Of a stretch of 64,000 bases of DNA, positions 18,801 to 26,354 are shown piece after piece. The notes below the pieces were generated by a model, which saw only the letters and a list, made by a program, of their open reading frames with translations, did no database searches and was not told where the DNA came from. The number at the start of each line of letters is the position of its first letter. The stretch's first letter is position 1. Source of the DNA: Spirochaetales bacterium (GTDB lineage Bacteria; Spirochaetota; Spirochaetia; DSM-27196; Salinispiraceae); the NCBI GenBank assembly GCA_009991955.1, contig JAACWS010000019.1, forward strand, positions 1-64,000, written 5' to 3'. Both the position numbers and the translations under genes were made by a program.

Positions 18801-19274
18801 CCCATTTGCTATAAGGAGTAAACCTTCGGGGGTCAAGTTCTCGATTGTAACATTAGTAAGGTACCGATCGGTTTTTGCCTCGATAGAGCAGTCCAAACGA
18901 GGAACACGGCGAGACTCCGCATCGTCCGCATTTTCGCTAATGTGGCGCTTTTTGGTTTCGTGAATATAGTTTTCTATTAGACGCAACTGCTGATCTGTAC
19001 TGTGCAGGAACTCAAAGGCATAAATGTGCTGTTTTGATCCGTCTTCGTTTGCGCCTCGTCGGGCAATCCGAACCGGTACCTTAATTTCCGAAGAAATTTC
19101 TGGTAACGAAAATCTGATTATTTCCACCCGTTCGAATGACTGGGGAATAGCAACCTTTACCTGTATTCCATTACGGCTCAGATCTATTGAGACCCCTTCT
19201 ACCGTAGTTCCCGCTCCATCAAACCAGACAACGTCTTCGTGCACAATTCGAGTGTGCCGACGTTTTTCGGACAT
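15798..19274 (-). CDS. Triple PilZ - LuxD-like acyl hydrolase - methyltransferase fusion
   Basis: A 1158-residue protein without signal peptide or TM segments. Three PilZ modules each keep the c-di-GMP motifs: RxxxR at 5-9 with DLSRNG at 31-36; RxxxR at 122-126 with NLTPEG at 146-151; RxxxR at 347-351 with DVSWRG at 379-384. The third is preceded by a YcgR-N-like domain (about 245-345). Residues 480-755 form an alpha/beta hydrolase resembling LuxD acyltransferase/thioesterase, with nucleophile elbow SMSS near 604, Asp near 703 (GEYDHW) and His near 732 (PAGHNL). Residues 800-1150 hold a class I SAM methyltransferase (DMGCGTG near 837). ATG at 19274 was preferred to an upstream TTG. It leads an overlapping operon. 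Confidence 0.85.
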   Translation of the reverse strand: MSEKRRHTRIVHEDVVWFDGAGTTVEGVSIDLSRNGIQVKVAIPQSFERVEIIRFSLPEISSEIKVPVRIARRGANEDGSKQHIYAFEFLHSTDQQLRLIENYIHETKKRHISENADDAESRRVPRLDCSIEAKTDRYLTNVTIENLTPEGLLLIANGETPSGTDLVVEFILPGDERALRFDSVVAYCVKDPHRRSRIGVRFREVSAVNRARISAYIEKMVASQSLASIRQAIKGSDDGGYWLDAAASFRLLRAQRNSPVYILVEGTTEVYNGSIRTEKKPDDSTKFGLVVDGLVTVKADDSVFVSFTLDGSIHYFSSTILEFHSQPHSKTELTVALPKQIYQTDNRSVGRQLVPKNTKVTLYYGEDSENIGLVGTLVDVSWRGFLAEFTISTQTSLPIQTGIPVTYSLDSEFQLPPFGQIRHISEISFSIGITTIQVGVEAGIWRGQIKETIISGQEWEQRKATGQLPIREPVPSFPTRRITFLDRQGRQIVGLENRVGDAKSPVIVIIPPAFGKKKETLAPLAAALCINFARIGQGCIVLRFDGINRPGESYNRNPSPSRGYEMLGYRPSQGVEDMQAVLDFVYKNYSGEPASVILVTTSMSSVDARKLLLIERERVHAWVSLMGVPAGRTTLMNVLAGTDVIANTKAGLKNGVRGMLGHFVDMDQLAQDLIDEKYAFLTDARFDLSRIKIPVLWILGEYDHWVDPKEVEDIMSVDSGASRELIRIPAGHNLRSSQDAAEAFRIIAEYCTGLVGSVNPAITVPRAVLLQIISEEREAVYKPLDADEVSAYWRSYLVGEKAESEGYDFYGRLTEFRSFLHDEIRLLDVGPGQMIVDMGCGTGLLTREILLALADHKAIGSVDIPTSVLAVDLVPDALARTEKKCRETLAEYPNLRGLDLSFRVQDLEPSRLVPLKDFLDNPQVPLTFLKGRIEGLSNRVIDTWEQKSTPQLTSWLKSGEGSVPNGVSNPEIAQEIHTALRYLRGEVRWEEISFHTLNFGPVGVRAPISVSVDGEGHTEVFDRLIASLFISYILNPDYLLAEFHSRLKSGGRIVLSSMRPDSDVSKIFTKYIEHLNGAERQDGQLTAARSMLNEAARLLELEEDGYFRFYSEEDLYLLLKNAGFQDIQVTRSLGTPAQAYIASGTATGNPPPVWQRYV

Positions 19275-19499
19275 AGTTTTCAGGAAAACTATACCAGAGT
19301 ATCTAGGGGGTAACAAGCTTTATGTTCCATGCCACGGTCCGGTATGAATAGGTGATAAGTTACATCGAGCACGAGAGCTTGGTGTGGTTCCTATATCTGG
19401 GTTTTTAGAACTGAAAACCCCTCGAGAACATATGAACCATCGTGGATGAAATAGTGGTAAGGGTAAAGAATCGCACCGGAGGCTTTTATTGGCTGAAGT

Positions 19500-20354
19500 A
19501 TGGTCTACAACCCAATGAATCCAGTATTCATTTCGATGACCCTCGGATTACTGGGAACCTCGGTTATTCACCTTTCTAAAGGTTTCATGGCTTACGGCCT
19601 AAACCCTAGAAAAGTTCGTGCAAAAAAAACGATCTATATCCTTGGAATACTCCTGAATTTCACGAATCCCTTTTGGGTGATTGTCTCAAATCGATTTTCC
19701 CCAACTCCCTACTACACCTCAATGTACGGCTTTGGCCTATTACCCCTACTCGTCTATTCTCGGATTTTTTTAGGTCAGAAATTTCGACCTCACGAAGTAG
19801 CCAGCATAGTGAGTATAATCATCGGTACAACTTTTCTGGGGTATTCACAAATCGTCTCTGGGGTTCCGTCAATGTATACACCAAATCCCCGAAATATCGT
19901 GGTCTTTGCTCTTGGTTGGATCGTTGGTGGACCGTTAATTCTTTCGGCCCTCGGAAAGACGAAAATCCCCTTTCAAGAAGTTGCCTTTGGATTTTTCGCT
20001 GGTGGTATGGCGGCTTTAGACGCGGTGCTCAAGGGAATTGCTCAATCTACCAAGGCAGGTAGCGGATTTTTGCCCACCAGTCCTCTGGGATGGATAATTT
20101 TTGTCGGTAGCTTTCTAGGGGCTCTAGGTGCTTTTGTCCTTATTCAATGGTCCTATTTACGTCACTGCCGACCAGCCATGATGGGCAGTGTCTACGATGT
20201 TTCTTATACAACCCTCCCGTTTTTTATATTGGCTGTATTTAGGGGCTTTAGTTTGATTTCGATTCCTCTCATCTTGGGACTAGGATTTCTCTTCCTTGGA
20301 GTAATCGTAGCTTTGGGTTCACCTAAAATCCTTTCGCCCGAATATCCCCAATAA
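19500..20354 (+). CDS. DMT-superfamily-like integral membrane protein
   Basis: A 284-residue polytopic membrane protein with about nine to ten hydrophobic helices and few charged residues. The repeat-like halves (about 8-130 and 145-275) and the small-residue-rich helices (GWIVGGPLILSALG, FFAGGMAALDAVLKGIAQ) fit the drug/metabolite transporter or NIPA-like group, but no signature residue fixes a substrate. It faces away from the PilZ fusion gene and is convergent with the pstS-like gene, with which its 3' end overlaps by 32 nt. The ribosome binding site is weak; a second Met six codons in is an alternative start. Confidence 0.6.
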   Translation: MVYNPMNPVFISMTLGLLGTSVIHLSKGFMAYGLNPRKVRAKKTIYILGILLNFTNPFWVIVSNRFSPTPYYTSMYGFGLLPLLVYSRIFLGQKFRPHEVASIVSIIIGTTFLGYSQIVSGVPSMYTPNPRNIVVFALGWIVGGPLILSALGKTKIPFQEVAFGFFAGGMAALDAVLKGIAQSTKAGSGFLPTSPLGWIIFVGSFLGALGAFVLIQWSYLRHCRPAMMGSVYDVSYTTLPFFILAVFRGFSLISIPLILGLGFLFLGVIVALGSPKILSPEYPQ

Positions 20355-21429
20355 CTCGATCTCCTAGAGCCTCATTGTCCCATACCAAAGAACGAATCAT
20401 GTGAATCGCTACCTCTTGGGCCTCAGCCGGAAGGGGAGCAAATCCAAGTTGTGAATTAAGCTTTTGACCTTCGGTTACAAGGTAGTAGAGAAATCGGACA
20501 AGCTCTATTGCTGTCTCTCGGTTGGGAATCGAGTTGTTACGGGCTAGGTTTTCGTAGACCAAGGCCCAGGAAAAGCCCGTAATCGGGTACCCGTCCGGGG
20601 CTGGAGTGTTCGTTAAGTCTACCCGGCCATCCCGGGGAATTGCCACTTGGGCCGAGGCGGTGGTTCCTTCCAGACTGGGGGTAATAATGACCCCTCGTTG
20701 ATTTATAATCTGGGCGTAGGAAAGGGAGTACAGCTGGGCGAAGGCCAGGCTGTTGTACCCCAGGGCTCCAGGGATCGCAGCAACCAGGGACGCAACTCCG
20801 TCATTCCCCTCCCCACTTCGACCCAGGGGCCACCTCACTCGGGTACCCTTCCCAACTCTGCTCGCCCATTCGGGACTCACCCGAGACAGAAACGACGTAA
20901 AGATGCTCGTCGTTCCCGAACCATCGCTCCGATAGATCAGCACTATCGGCAGATCGGGAAGTTCTACTCCCGGGTTCAGGGAGGCGATGGCCGGATCATT
21001 CCACCGAGAAATCTTCCCTAAAAAAAGATTCGCCGTAAGTTCAGAAGAAAAAATAAGACCCTCGCCGCTTGGGTCCAGGCTAGGAAGATTATAGGTAAGG
21101 GCTACGTCGCCGAGGGTAAGCGGAATGTTAAAACCGACTCCCTCGCTAAGGGGGGCTTCGGACACACCGAACATAAATCGTTGGTCCATAAAGCCCCGAA
21201 TTCCCGCTCCCGAGCCTATTACCGCATACTCCAAGCGTACTCGTCCATGAGTAAGAGATTCGTAACCCTGAGCCCAGGCCTGTACCAGGGGGGCAGGGAA
21301 GGTCGCACCACCACCTACCAAAGTAAGAGTCGCGCGAGAAAGTTCGATAGGTAGGAGTCCTCGTCGAACTACGACAAATGAAACGAATAGACCAATTACG
21401 AGAATAGCTACGAAAAGAAACTGTTTCAC
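20323..21429 (-). CDS. PstS-like phosphate-binding protein, membrane-anchored
   Basis: A 368-residue substrate-binding protein of the PstS type. After an N-terminal TM anchor or uncleaved signal (residues 5-25) come GGGATFPAPLVQAWAQGY, YAVIGSGAGIRGF, ISRWNDPAIASLNPGVELP, the phosphate-loop-like YRSDGSGTTSIFTSFLS, and PGALGYNSLAFA. No pstC, pstA or pstB lies nearby, so the protein either works with a transporter encoded elsewhere or senses or scavenges phosphate alone. The GTG at 21429 has GGGGAGA upstream and overlaps the MFS gene stop (GTGA), so the two are coupled. Its 3' end overlaps the convergent DMT gene. Confidence 0.88.
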   Translation of the reverse strand: MKQFLFVAILVIGLFVSFVVVRRGLLPIELSRATLTLVGGGATFPAPLVQAWAQGYESLTHGRVRLEYAVIGSGAGIRGFMDQRFMFGVSEAPLSEGVGFNIPLTLGDVALTYNLPSLDPSGEGLIFSSELTANLFLGKISRWNDPAIASLNPGVELPDLPIVLIYRSDGSGTTSIFTSFLSRVSPEWASRVGKGTRVRWPLGRSGEGNDGVASLVAAIPGALGYNSLAFAQLYSLSYAQIINQRGVIITPSLEGTTASAQVAIPRDGRVDLTNTPAPDGYPITGFSWALVYENLARNNSIPNRETAIELVRFLYYLVTEGQKLNSQLGFAPLPAEAQEVAIHMIRSLVWDNEALGDRVIGDIRAKGF

Positions 21430-22793
21430 CCGCGGCGTCTCCCCATTCCAAGGTAGAGGGTTCCCCCGGTAAGTACAAGACCGAAGCCGAAGATCCAGGC
21501 CGGTGCCAGGGTGGGGTCGCTGGGAACCAGCATCGATCCTAGAAAGTAAGCCCCAGGCACGAGCAGGGAGGTAAGGGTTTCCAAAACCCCATGGCGCCGC
21601 CCGCCGGTTTTGCCTGCCCCTTCTTGAACCTTTTCAATCGCCGATAGGTACATCCATCCCAGACCAAATCCGAAAAATCCAAGCATTATCACCCCAAGGC
21701 CCAGAGGTATACCAAAACCAAAAAGATCTAAGGCTCCCAGAATACCCAAGGAGAGGGTTGAACCCAAAGTAAGCCCGACTACCCCATTCGCCGACCCCTT
21801 CCATCCCCGGGCCCGAACCAGCCCGGCACCGATACTCCCCGCCAAAAGCAGGGCAAATACCCAGCCCACCGCCTGCTCGGGTAGGCCAAGACCTCCGGTA
21901 AGATATCCGGGCAGGAGGATTGTCAGTAGGGGCAATACAATCTGAAACAATAAGTAGAGGTTTACGGGGAACATTTTCAAGAATTCTAAGGGATTAGTCG
22001 ATTTCTGAGCCGGACCTGGGTCGACCAGGGGTTCGTTAACCCGCCGCCCAGCCCGAATGAACATCTCGCTGAGACCACTGGCAAAAAATCCTATTCCGGT
22101 GGCGACGAGCAGAGCCGAAAGCCCAAAGGCAACGAACAATATTCCACCCAGGGCATTACCCGCCAAGGTTGCGGTGTGCAGACTCGCGGTCCGAAGGCCT
22201 AGTACCCCAACCCGTTGGCCCCGGCGGTGAAAATCCCCTTCCAGACGAACACTTAAAAGGACCACTGCGGGGATAAAGAAGGCTTGGAGTCCACCATTGA
22301 TAAAGACCAGAGGCAAGAGTACTCCCAAGGAATGGTTCGAAAATCCCAGGCCAAAAGACACAAAAACCACCCCTCGAAGTAAATCGGTAAGAACAATAAG
22401 AAAGCGGGGACCTAGGCGATCGGCGACCCGACCGGCAAAAAGAGAAAACAGGGCCATTGGAAGGTAGGCGGTACCCTGAACGAGTCCCAGGAACTGGCTT
22501 GAATTCACCTGGGTACCTCCGTAGATGAGGAGGGCTACCAGAAAAACTCCGTTCCCAAAGGTCGATACGGCGTTTCCCAGAATTAAAAGCCAAGTGTCAA
22601 CTCCTGGTGAGGTTGATGGGAGGCGGTGCGAGTTCATGTCCGGTTGGGGTGCTCGGGCCACTGTCCCACCGTTATTCGGCGCTGCTATCGGGTTAGATGG
22701 GGGCCCACCTGCCAAAGTCGGAGTTACCTTACCACGCACAGCCCCTGTAAAACCCTCGGTTATTCCCTTGTCCCTATCCTCGGTCGGTGGCAT
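21426..22793 (-). CDS. MFS exporter
   Basis: A 455-residue major facilitator protein with about 12 TM helices after an unusual 60-residue polar, Pro- and Gly-rich N-terminal extension. FAGRVADRLGPRFLIVLTDLLRG between TM2 and TM3 is the MFS motif A region, of the type seen in EntS-like and MFS_3 exporters. The ATG at 22793 was chosen because AGGAG lies 5 nt upstream. The extension overlaps the promoter region of the divergent methyltransferase gene, 14 nt away, so the two starts are nearly back to back. It precedes and overlaps the PstS-like gene. Its position beside a biosynthetic cluster makes product export possible. Confidence 0.85.
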   Translation of the reverse strand: MPPTEDRDKGITEGFTGAVRGKVTPTLAGGPPSNPIAAPNNGGTVARAPQPDMNSHRLPSTSPGVDTWLLILGNAVSTFGNGVFLVALLIYGGTQVNSSQFLGLVQGTAYLPMALFSLFAGRVADRLGPRFLIVLTDLLRGVVFVSFGLGFSNHSLGVLLPLVFINGGLQAFFIPAVVLLSVRLEGDFHRRGQRVGVLGLRTASLHTATLAGNALGGILFVAFGLSALLVATGIGFFASGLSEMFIRAGRRVNEPLVDPGPAQKSTNPLEFLKMFPVNLYLLFQIVLPLLTILLPGYLTGGLGLPEQAVGWVFALLLAGSIGAGLVRARGWKGSANGVVGLTLGSTLSLGILGALDLFGFGIPLGLGVIMLGFFGFGLGWMYLSAIEKVQEGAGKTGGRRHGVLETLTSLLVPGAYFLGSMLVPSDPTLAPAWIFGFGLVLTGGTLYLGMGRRRG

Positions 22794-22807
22794 ATTACTC
22801 CTCATCT

Positions 22808-23761
22808 ATGAAAGCTCCCCAAGATTCGGTCAGTACGTATTATAACAAAAATACCCGCCGATTCATCCGCCAAGGCGAGGGCGGCGGTGCCCTGGCCATT
22901 CACCGGGGAATTTGGGCCCCAGGAATTCAATCCCCTGAACAGGCCGCAAACTGGGTTCCCCAGGCCATGTTTGACCGCCTGTCGACGTCGGCTTTGCCGG
23001 CCCCCACAATTTTGGACCTAGGGTGCGGTGTCGGGGGCACCCTCCAATTCCTGGCTCGAAAGTTCGGCGCCCTGACGGGCAACAAAGTATCGGACGGTTC
23101 CGCTGGAGCCGCCAGTGGTTCGACGGTTCCAGCCCACTCTGCTCGAATATTGAAGTTCTGGGGTGTTACTATTTCGACTGCCCAGGTCGATTTAGGAAGA
23201 ACCTTCCTTCAGCAACAAGGGCTTGGTTCGACAATTACCCTCCTCCACGGCGACTACACCCAAGAATCAACCTTCGAACCCCTTCCACCTATTGGCGCGG
23301 TGCTTGCCCTGGAAAGTTTTCTTCATAGCCCGGACTTACAAAAGACTTTCCAGTTGGCCGCCGGCGCCTTGGCCCCTGGGGGAATCTGTCTGGTTTGTGA
23401 CGATATGCTTTCTCTCGAGCCCGAATTCCTTGGTCCAACAGACCACGCCCACCTGCAACGATTTATATCCCAGTGGCACGGTTATGGCCTTACGACCCAC
23501 CAGAGAATGCTCGACCTCGGGGCACAGGTGGGCTTGGAGCTGGTCTCGGACCAGGACTTAACCCCCTTTCTACGGCTTTTTCGACCTCGGGACCGGTTTG
23601 CCGCGGCGGTTTTGCCCCTGCTTAGAGGTTTACGATTCTTCTCTGGTCACAAGGAATCGCCTGCCTGGGTTCAAAACCTCGATGGAGGAACCTCGCTTCA
23701 GCGGCTCCTGTACCAAAGAACTCTGAACTACCGACTATTGGTTTGGCGTAAGCGAGCGTAA
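22808..23761 (+). CDS. Class I SAM-dependent methyltransferase
   Basis: A 317-residue methyltransferase. Motif I is ILDLGCGVGGTLQFLARKFG (about residues 65-85), followed by an insert rich in Gly, Ser and Ala, a post-I strand (KFWGVTISTAQVDLG), motif II/III region VLALESFLHSPD and a GGICLVCDDML strand. The N-terminal YYNKNTRRFIRQGEGGGALAIHRGIW resembles small-molecule and isoprenoid-ring methyltransferases rather than RNA or protein ones. The ATG at 22808 has no ribosome binding site; a GTG seven codons upstream is possible. The 3' end overlaps the convergent CDP-alcohol transferase gene by 34 nt. Context suggests it acts on the product of the 23728-29284 cluster. Confidence 0.85.
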   Translation: MKAPQDSVSTYYNKNTRRFIRQGEGGGALAIHRGIWAPGIQSPEQAANWVPQAMFDRLSTSALPAPTILDLGCGVGGTLQFLARKFGALTGNKVSDGSAGAASGSTVPAHSARILKFWGVTISTAQVDLGRTFLQQQGLGSTITLLHGDYTQESTFEPLPPIGAVLALESFLHSPDLQKTFQLAAGALAPGGICLVCDDMLSLEPEFLGPTDHAHLQRFISQWHGYGLTTHQRMLDLGAQVGLELVSDQDLTPFLRLFRPRDRFAAAVLPLLRGLRFFSGHKESPAWVQNLDGGTSLQRLLYQRTLNYRLLVWRKRA

Positions 23762-25236
23762 ATATCACCACTCCGACCCCGAGTAGTAGGTCCGGAGATA
23801 AATTCAACTACCGTGGCCTCATCGACCCAACTTGGAAACACAAATTTCATCGTCTCGACCATCGACAAGTTAAACTCGTATTCCCCGAGGCGCCGAAGTT
23901 GGGTCAGGCTCTCTAATGCCGATTCCAAGGCCATGGGCAGAAACTCTATACTGAGGGCGGGAACCGGAAAAGAAAGGCCCGCAAGCACCTGGGGTTCGAA
24001 TCCTTCTACGTCGATTTTTACGAAGTCTGGCATTCCATAGGTTTTAATGAGAGTATCGAGGGTACTCACCTTTACGGGCACTTCTTTCTGCCAAGCAATT
24101 CCCTCAAAGGCTTTCTTAGTCTGAACCTGATCTACCCATTCCTGGGATAGGGTCGTTAAGGTAGGATGTTCTTCGCTTATGAGTAGATTCATCTGACCTA
24201 CTTCGGGTCCTAATCCCCAGGGCAAAATGGTTACCAGGGGATCTTCGCCGAACCAATTCTCCAAGACCCGAGCCAGGCCGGGCTGGGGTTCTACCCCGAT
24301 GCTCCGTACCCCCATGGCCGACCACCCACGAATTCGATTTCCTACATGGGCACCTACGTCTATAGCCAAGGATCCAGGTTGTACGAACTGTCTGTACATT
24401 CGACGAATACGCCTCTGCCTTCCGGGGATTCCCTGGTACACCACCATTGACTTGGCTATTGCCCTCCGATAGGCCTTAGAACCCAGAGATTGAAACTCCT
24501 TTATTCGTAAGATCCCTTCGAAACCGAAGGAGATTCCTAAACCAGTCACCATCCCAATCCCTACCCAGTCCAACACCCTCGGTGGAATTGTCTCTGGAAA
24601 GAGGCCCCCGATCCACAGGGCAACTATTCCGATCTGCACCAACGCGGCGATCGTTTTTGCAAACCACCGGAACTTAAGGTTCGGGGCCAATCGCCAGGGG
24701 GGCAGCAAAAAAATCACCCCAAAAACATACCGAAACAACCCAACCGCAGCAGTTGCGCCACCACCTATTCCTGGCATATGCCAATATATCCATCCTCCAA
24801 ATATCAGAAACAAGAGGCTGTCGCTTTCCATATCCAGCCAGCCCCCAAATCGTTCTTGTCGCCTTTGCAGTTCTCCACCTTGTTCCCCGGACCCGGAAAA
24901 TCGTCGGGCCAAGAACCCATCTACCCCATCAAAGACAAAGGCACTCATTCCCAGAAGGAGAACAAACCAATTTTCTTGACCAATTCCAACTCGGGCCAGG
25001 GCGACTGCCCCCAGTCCAAAAATGAGGCGCGTGAGGGTCGCAATATTCGCCGGCCTTCGAAAAATCATCGGCCAGGTAAGCTTCCACCCCCGCCGAGCCA
25101 GGTCTAGGCCCCACCCAAACACCAGAAGAGTCGGGACGAGCACAGGAAAAAAGTACCCGGGAAGCAAAACAAAAATGAGAGCCACGAGGGCCATGGTCGG
25201 AAGCCATCTTAGATGGAGGGGATGAAAAAGGTTCAC
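23728..25236 (-). CDS. CDP-alcohol phosphatidyltransferase fused to FkbM-type methyltransferase
   Basis: A 502-residue fusion. The N-terminal half (1-250) has several TM helices and the CDP-alcohol phosphotransferase signature: DGVDGFLARR near residue 103, then GGWLDMESD near 131. The gap between the AR and the G-x3-D-x3-D part is longer than the usual 8 residues because of a Gln/Arg/Glu-rich insert. The C-terminal half (about 280-490) is an FkbM methyltransferase (SLAIDVGAHVGNRI, SIGVEPQPG, DFVKIDVEGFEPQVLAGL). The enzyme should move a phospho-alcohol from a CDP-activated donor at the membrane and methylate a hydroxyl on a sugar or lipid. The GTG at 25236 has GGAGG upstream and overlaps the GT gene stop. 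Confidence 0.85.
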   Translation of the reverse strand: MNLFHPLHLRWLPTMALVALIFVLLPGYFFPVLVPTLLVFGWGLDLARRGWKLTWPMIFRRPANIATLTRLIFGLGAVALARVGIGQENWFVLLLGMSAFVFDGVDGFLARRFSGSGEQGGELQRRQERFGGWLDMESDSLLFLIFGGWIYWHMPGIGGGATAAVGLFRYVFGVIFLLPPWRLAPNLKFRWFAKTIAALVQIGIVALWIGGLFPETIPPRVLDWVGIGMVTGLGISFGFEGILRIKEFQSLGSKAYRRAIAKSMVVYQGIPGRQRRIRRMYRQFVQPGSLAIDVGAHVGNRIRGWSAMGVRSIGVEPQPGLARVLENWFGEDPLVTILPWGLGPEVGQMNLLISEEHPTLTTLSQEWVDQVQTKKAFEGIAWQKEVPVKVSTLDTLIKTYGMPDFVKIDVEGFEPQVLAGLSFPVPALSIEFLPMALESALESLTQLRRLGEYEFNLSMVETMKFVFPSWVDEATVVEFISGPTTRGRSGDIYARLRQTNSR

Positions 25237-26354
25237 GTCATTCCTCCGAAACTAGACTGGAGCACCAGTGACACGACAAAATTGAGTCGCCGACGCCGGC
25301 CCTCCCAGCTGAGTAGGGTTTGTAATTCGGGTCGGGGTTCAGGCCGGAGTCCGGATTGTTCAATTACCGGTTCAAGGGCCTCTAGAATCCCTCGGGACAG
25401 GGCCAATACCCGGGTAGAATCACTCGTGTCCTCATCTCCGGTCACCAGTATCCCACTTCGTCGGCCTCGCCAACTAGGTTCATCTTCTACCTCTGCCCTC
25501 AAAGCTTGCCCCAAGGCAAGGGCTTCGCTCACCCCTCCCCGATCGAGGGCCACCACCCCACAGCCTGCCGCGGCTGCCTCGTAGACCGCCATAGAAAAGG
25601 TTTCAGCCAGGCTGGGCTGAATAAGTACATCGATTGTGTGGAGAAAGTCTGGAACTTCCTCGGAGGGAAGGGTGCCCGGAGTTTCAAACTTGCTTCCGAG
25701 CTTTTTGTAGATTGTGTGTTCTAGTTCTCGATTTCCCGGTCCCGCAGCTATCCAAGACCAGGATGGCAATTCCAACAAAGCCAAAGCTTCGGCGGCAAGA
25801 TTATGTCCTTTTCCTTCCGATACCCGTCCAAGGCTGGCAAATCGGTACTCTTCCAACTTTTCGGGAAGGGTTCGACGACGAGGTTTTAGAAGCTCCGGAC
25901 CGTGGGTATCCCACCCGGGGTATAGAACAATAAGAGGCAGGATCTCGGGAAAAAGGTTTCGGGGAAGCCCAAACTTTGATTCGGTTTCCAAATCCTCCTC
26001 GACTAGGTAGGTCGGTCGCCACCCTTTCAGTTCTTGGGTGAATTTCCGAGCTATCCACAGGGAGGGGAGAATTACTAGATTTGTTTTGCCAAGGGACTCA
26101 AAGAGGGGGCCGGTATCCGGCGGAAGTCCATGGAGAATGATTCCCCAAGGTTGGTTGGCAGACACCTGGGGTAAAGTCGCCAAATACTCGGGACTGTACC
26201 AGAATAGGCTATCGAAAAGGACGAGGTCCTCGGGTCCCAGAGTAACGTCCGAAGAACCCAAGAGCCCCAAACGATCGTTGTAGAGAAATCCCCCCGAAAT
26301 CCCGCCGTACGCTTCCCGGGAGCCCGGTGGCTCGAGGATAACTATTCTACCCAA
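25233..26354 (-). CDS. GT4-family glycosyltransferase
   Basis: A 373-residue GT-B glycosyltransferase. The C-terminal domain has FASLGRVSEGKGHNLAAEAL, WIAAGPGNREL, and the donor-binding E-x7-E pattern in PSLAETFSMAVYEAAAAGCGVVALDRGG (about residues 240-270). The N-terminal domain is shorter and less conserved; ILHGLPPDTG (about residues 73-82) lies where the acceptor domain strands run. The start appears to be TTG at 26354, overlapping the PTPS stop by 8 nt; no other start fits. Its place between a CDP-alcohol transferase fusion and a PTPS-like gene suggests it glycosylates a cluster intermediate. The sugar donor is not predictable. Confidence 0.88.
   Translation of the reverse strand: MGRIVILEPPGSREAYGGISGGFLYNDRLGLLGSSDVTLGPEDLVLFDSLFWYSPEYLATLPQVSANQPWGIILHGLPPDTGPLFESLGKTNLVILPSLWIARKFTQELKGWRPTYLVEEDLETESKFGLPRNLFPEILPLIVLYPGWDTHGPELLKPRRRTLPEKLEEYRFASLGRVSEGKGHNLAAEALALLELPSWSWIAAGPGNRELEHTIYKKLGSKFETPGTLPSEEVPDFLHTIDVLIQPSLAETFSMAVYEAAAAGCGVVALDRGGVSEALALGQALRAEVEDEPSWRGRRSGILVTGDEDTSDSTRVLALSRGILEALEPVIEQSGLRPEPRPELQTLLSWEGRRRRLNFVVSLVLQSSFGGMT

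Noticed and set aside
23985-24010. GGTTCGAATCC string resembling a tRNA T-loop
   Set aside because: It lies inside the FkbM methyltransferase coding sequence and no acceptor or anticodon stem can be built around it. TTCGAA is common in this genome because of codon use.
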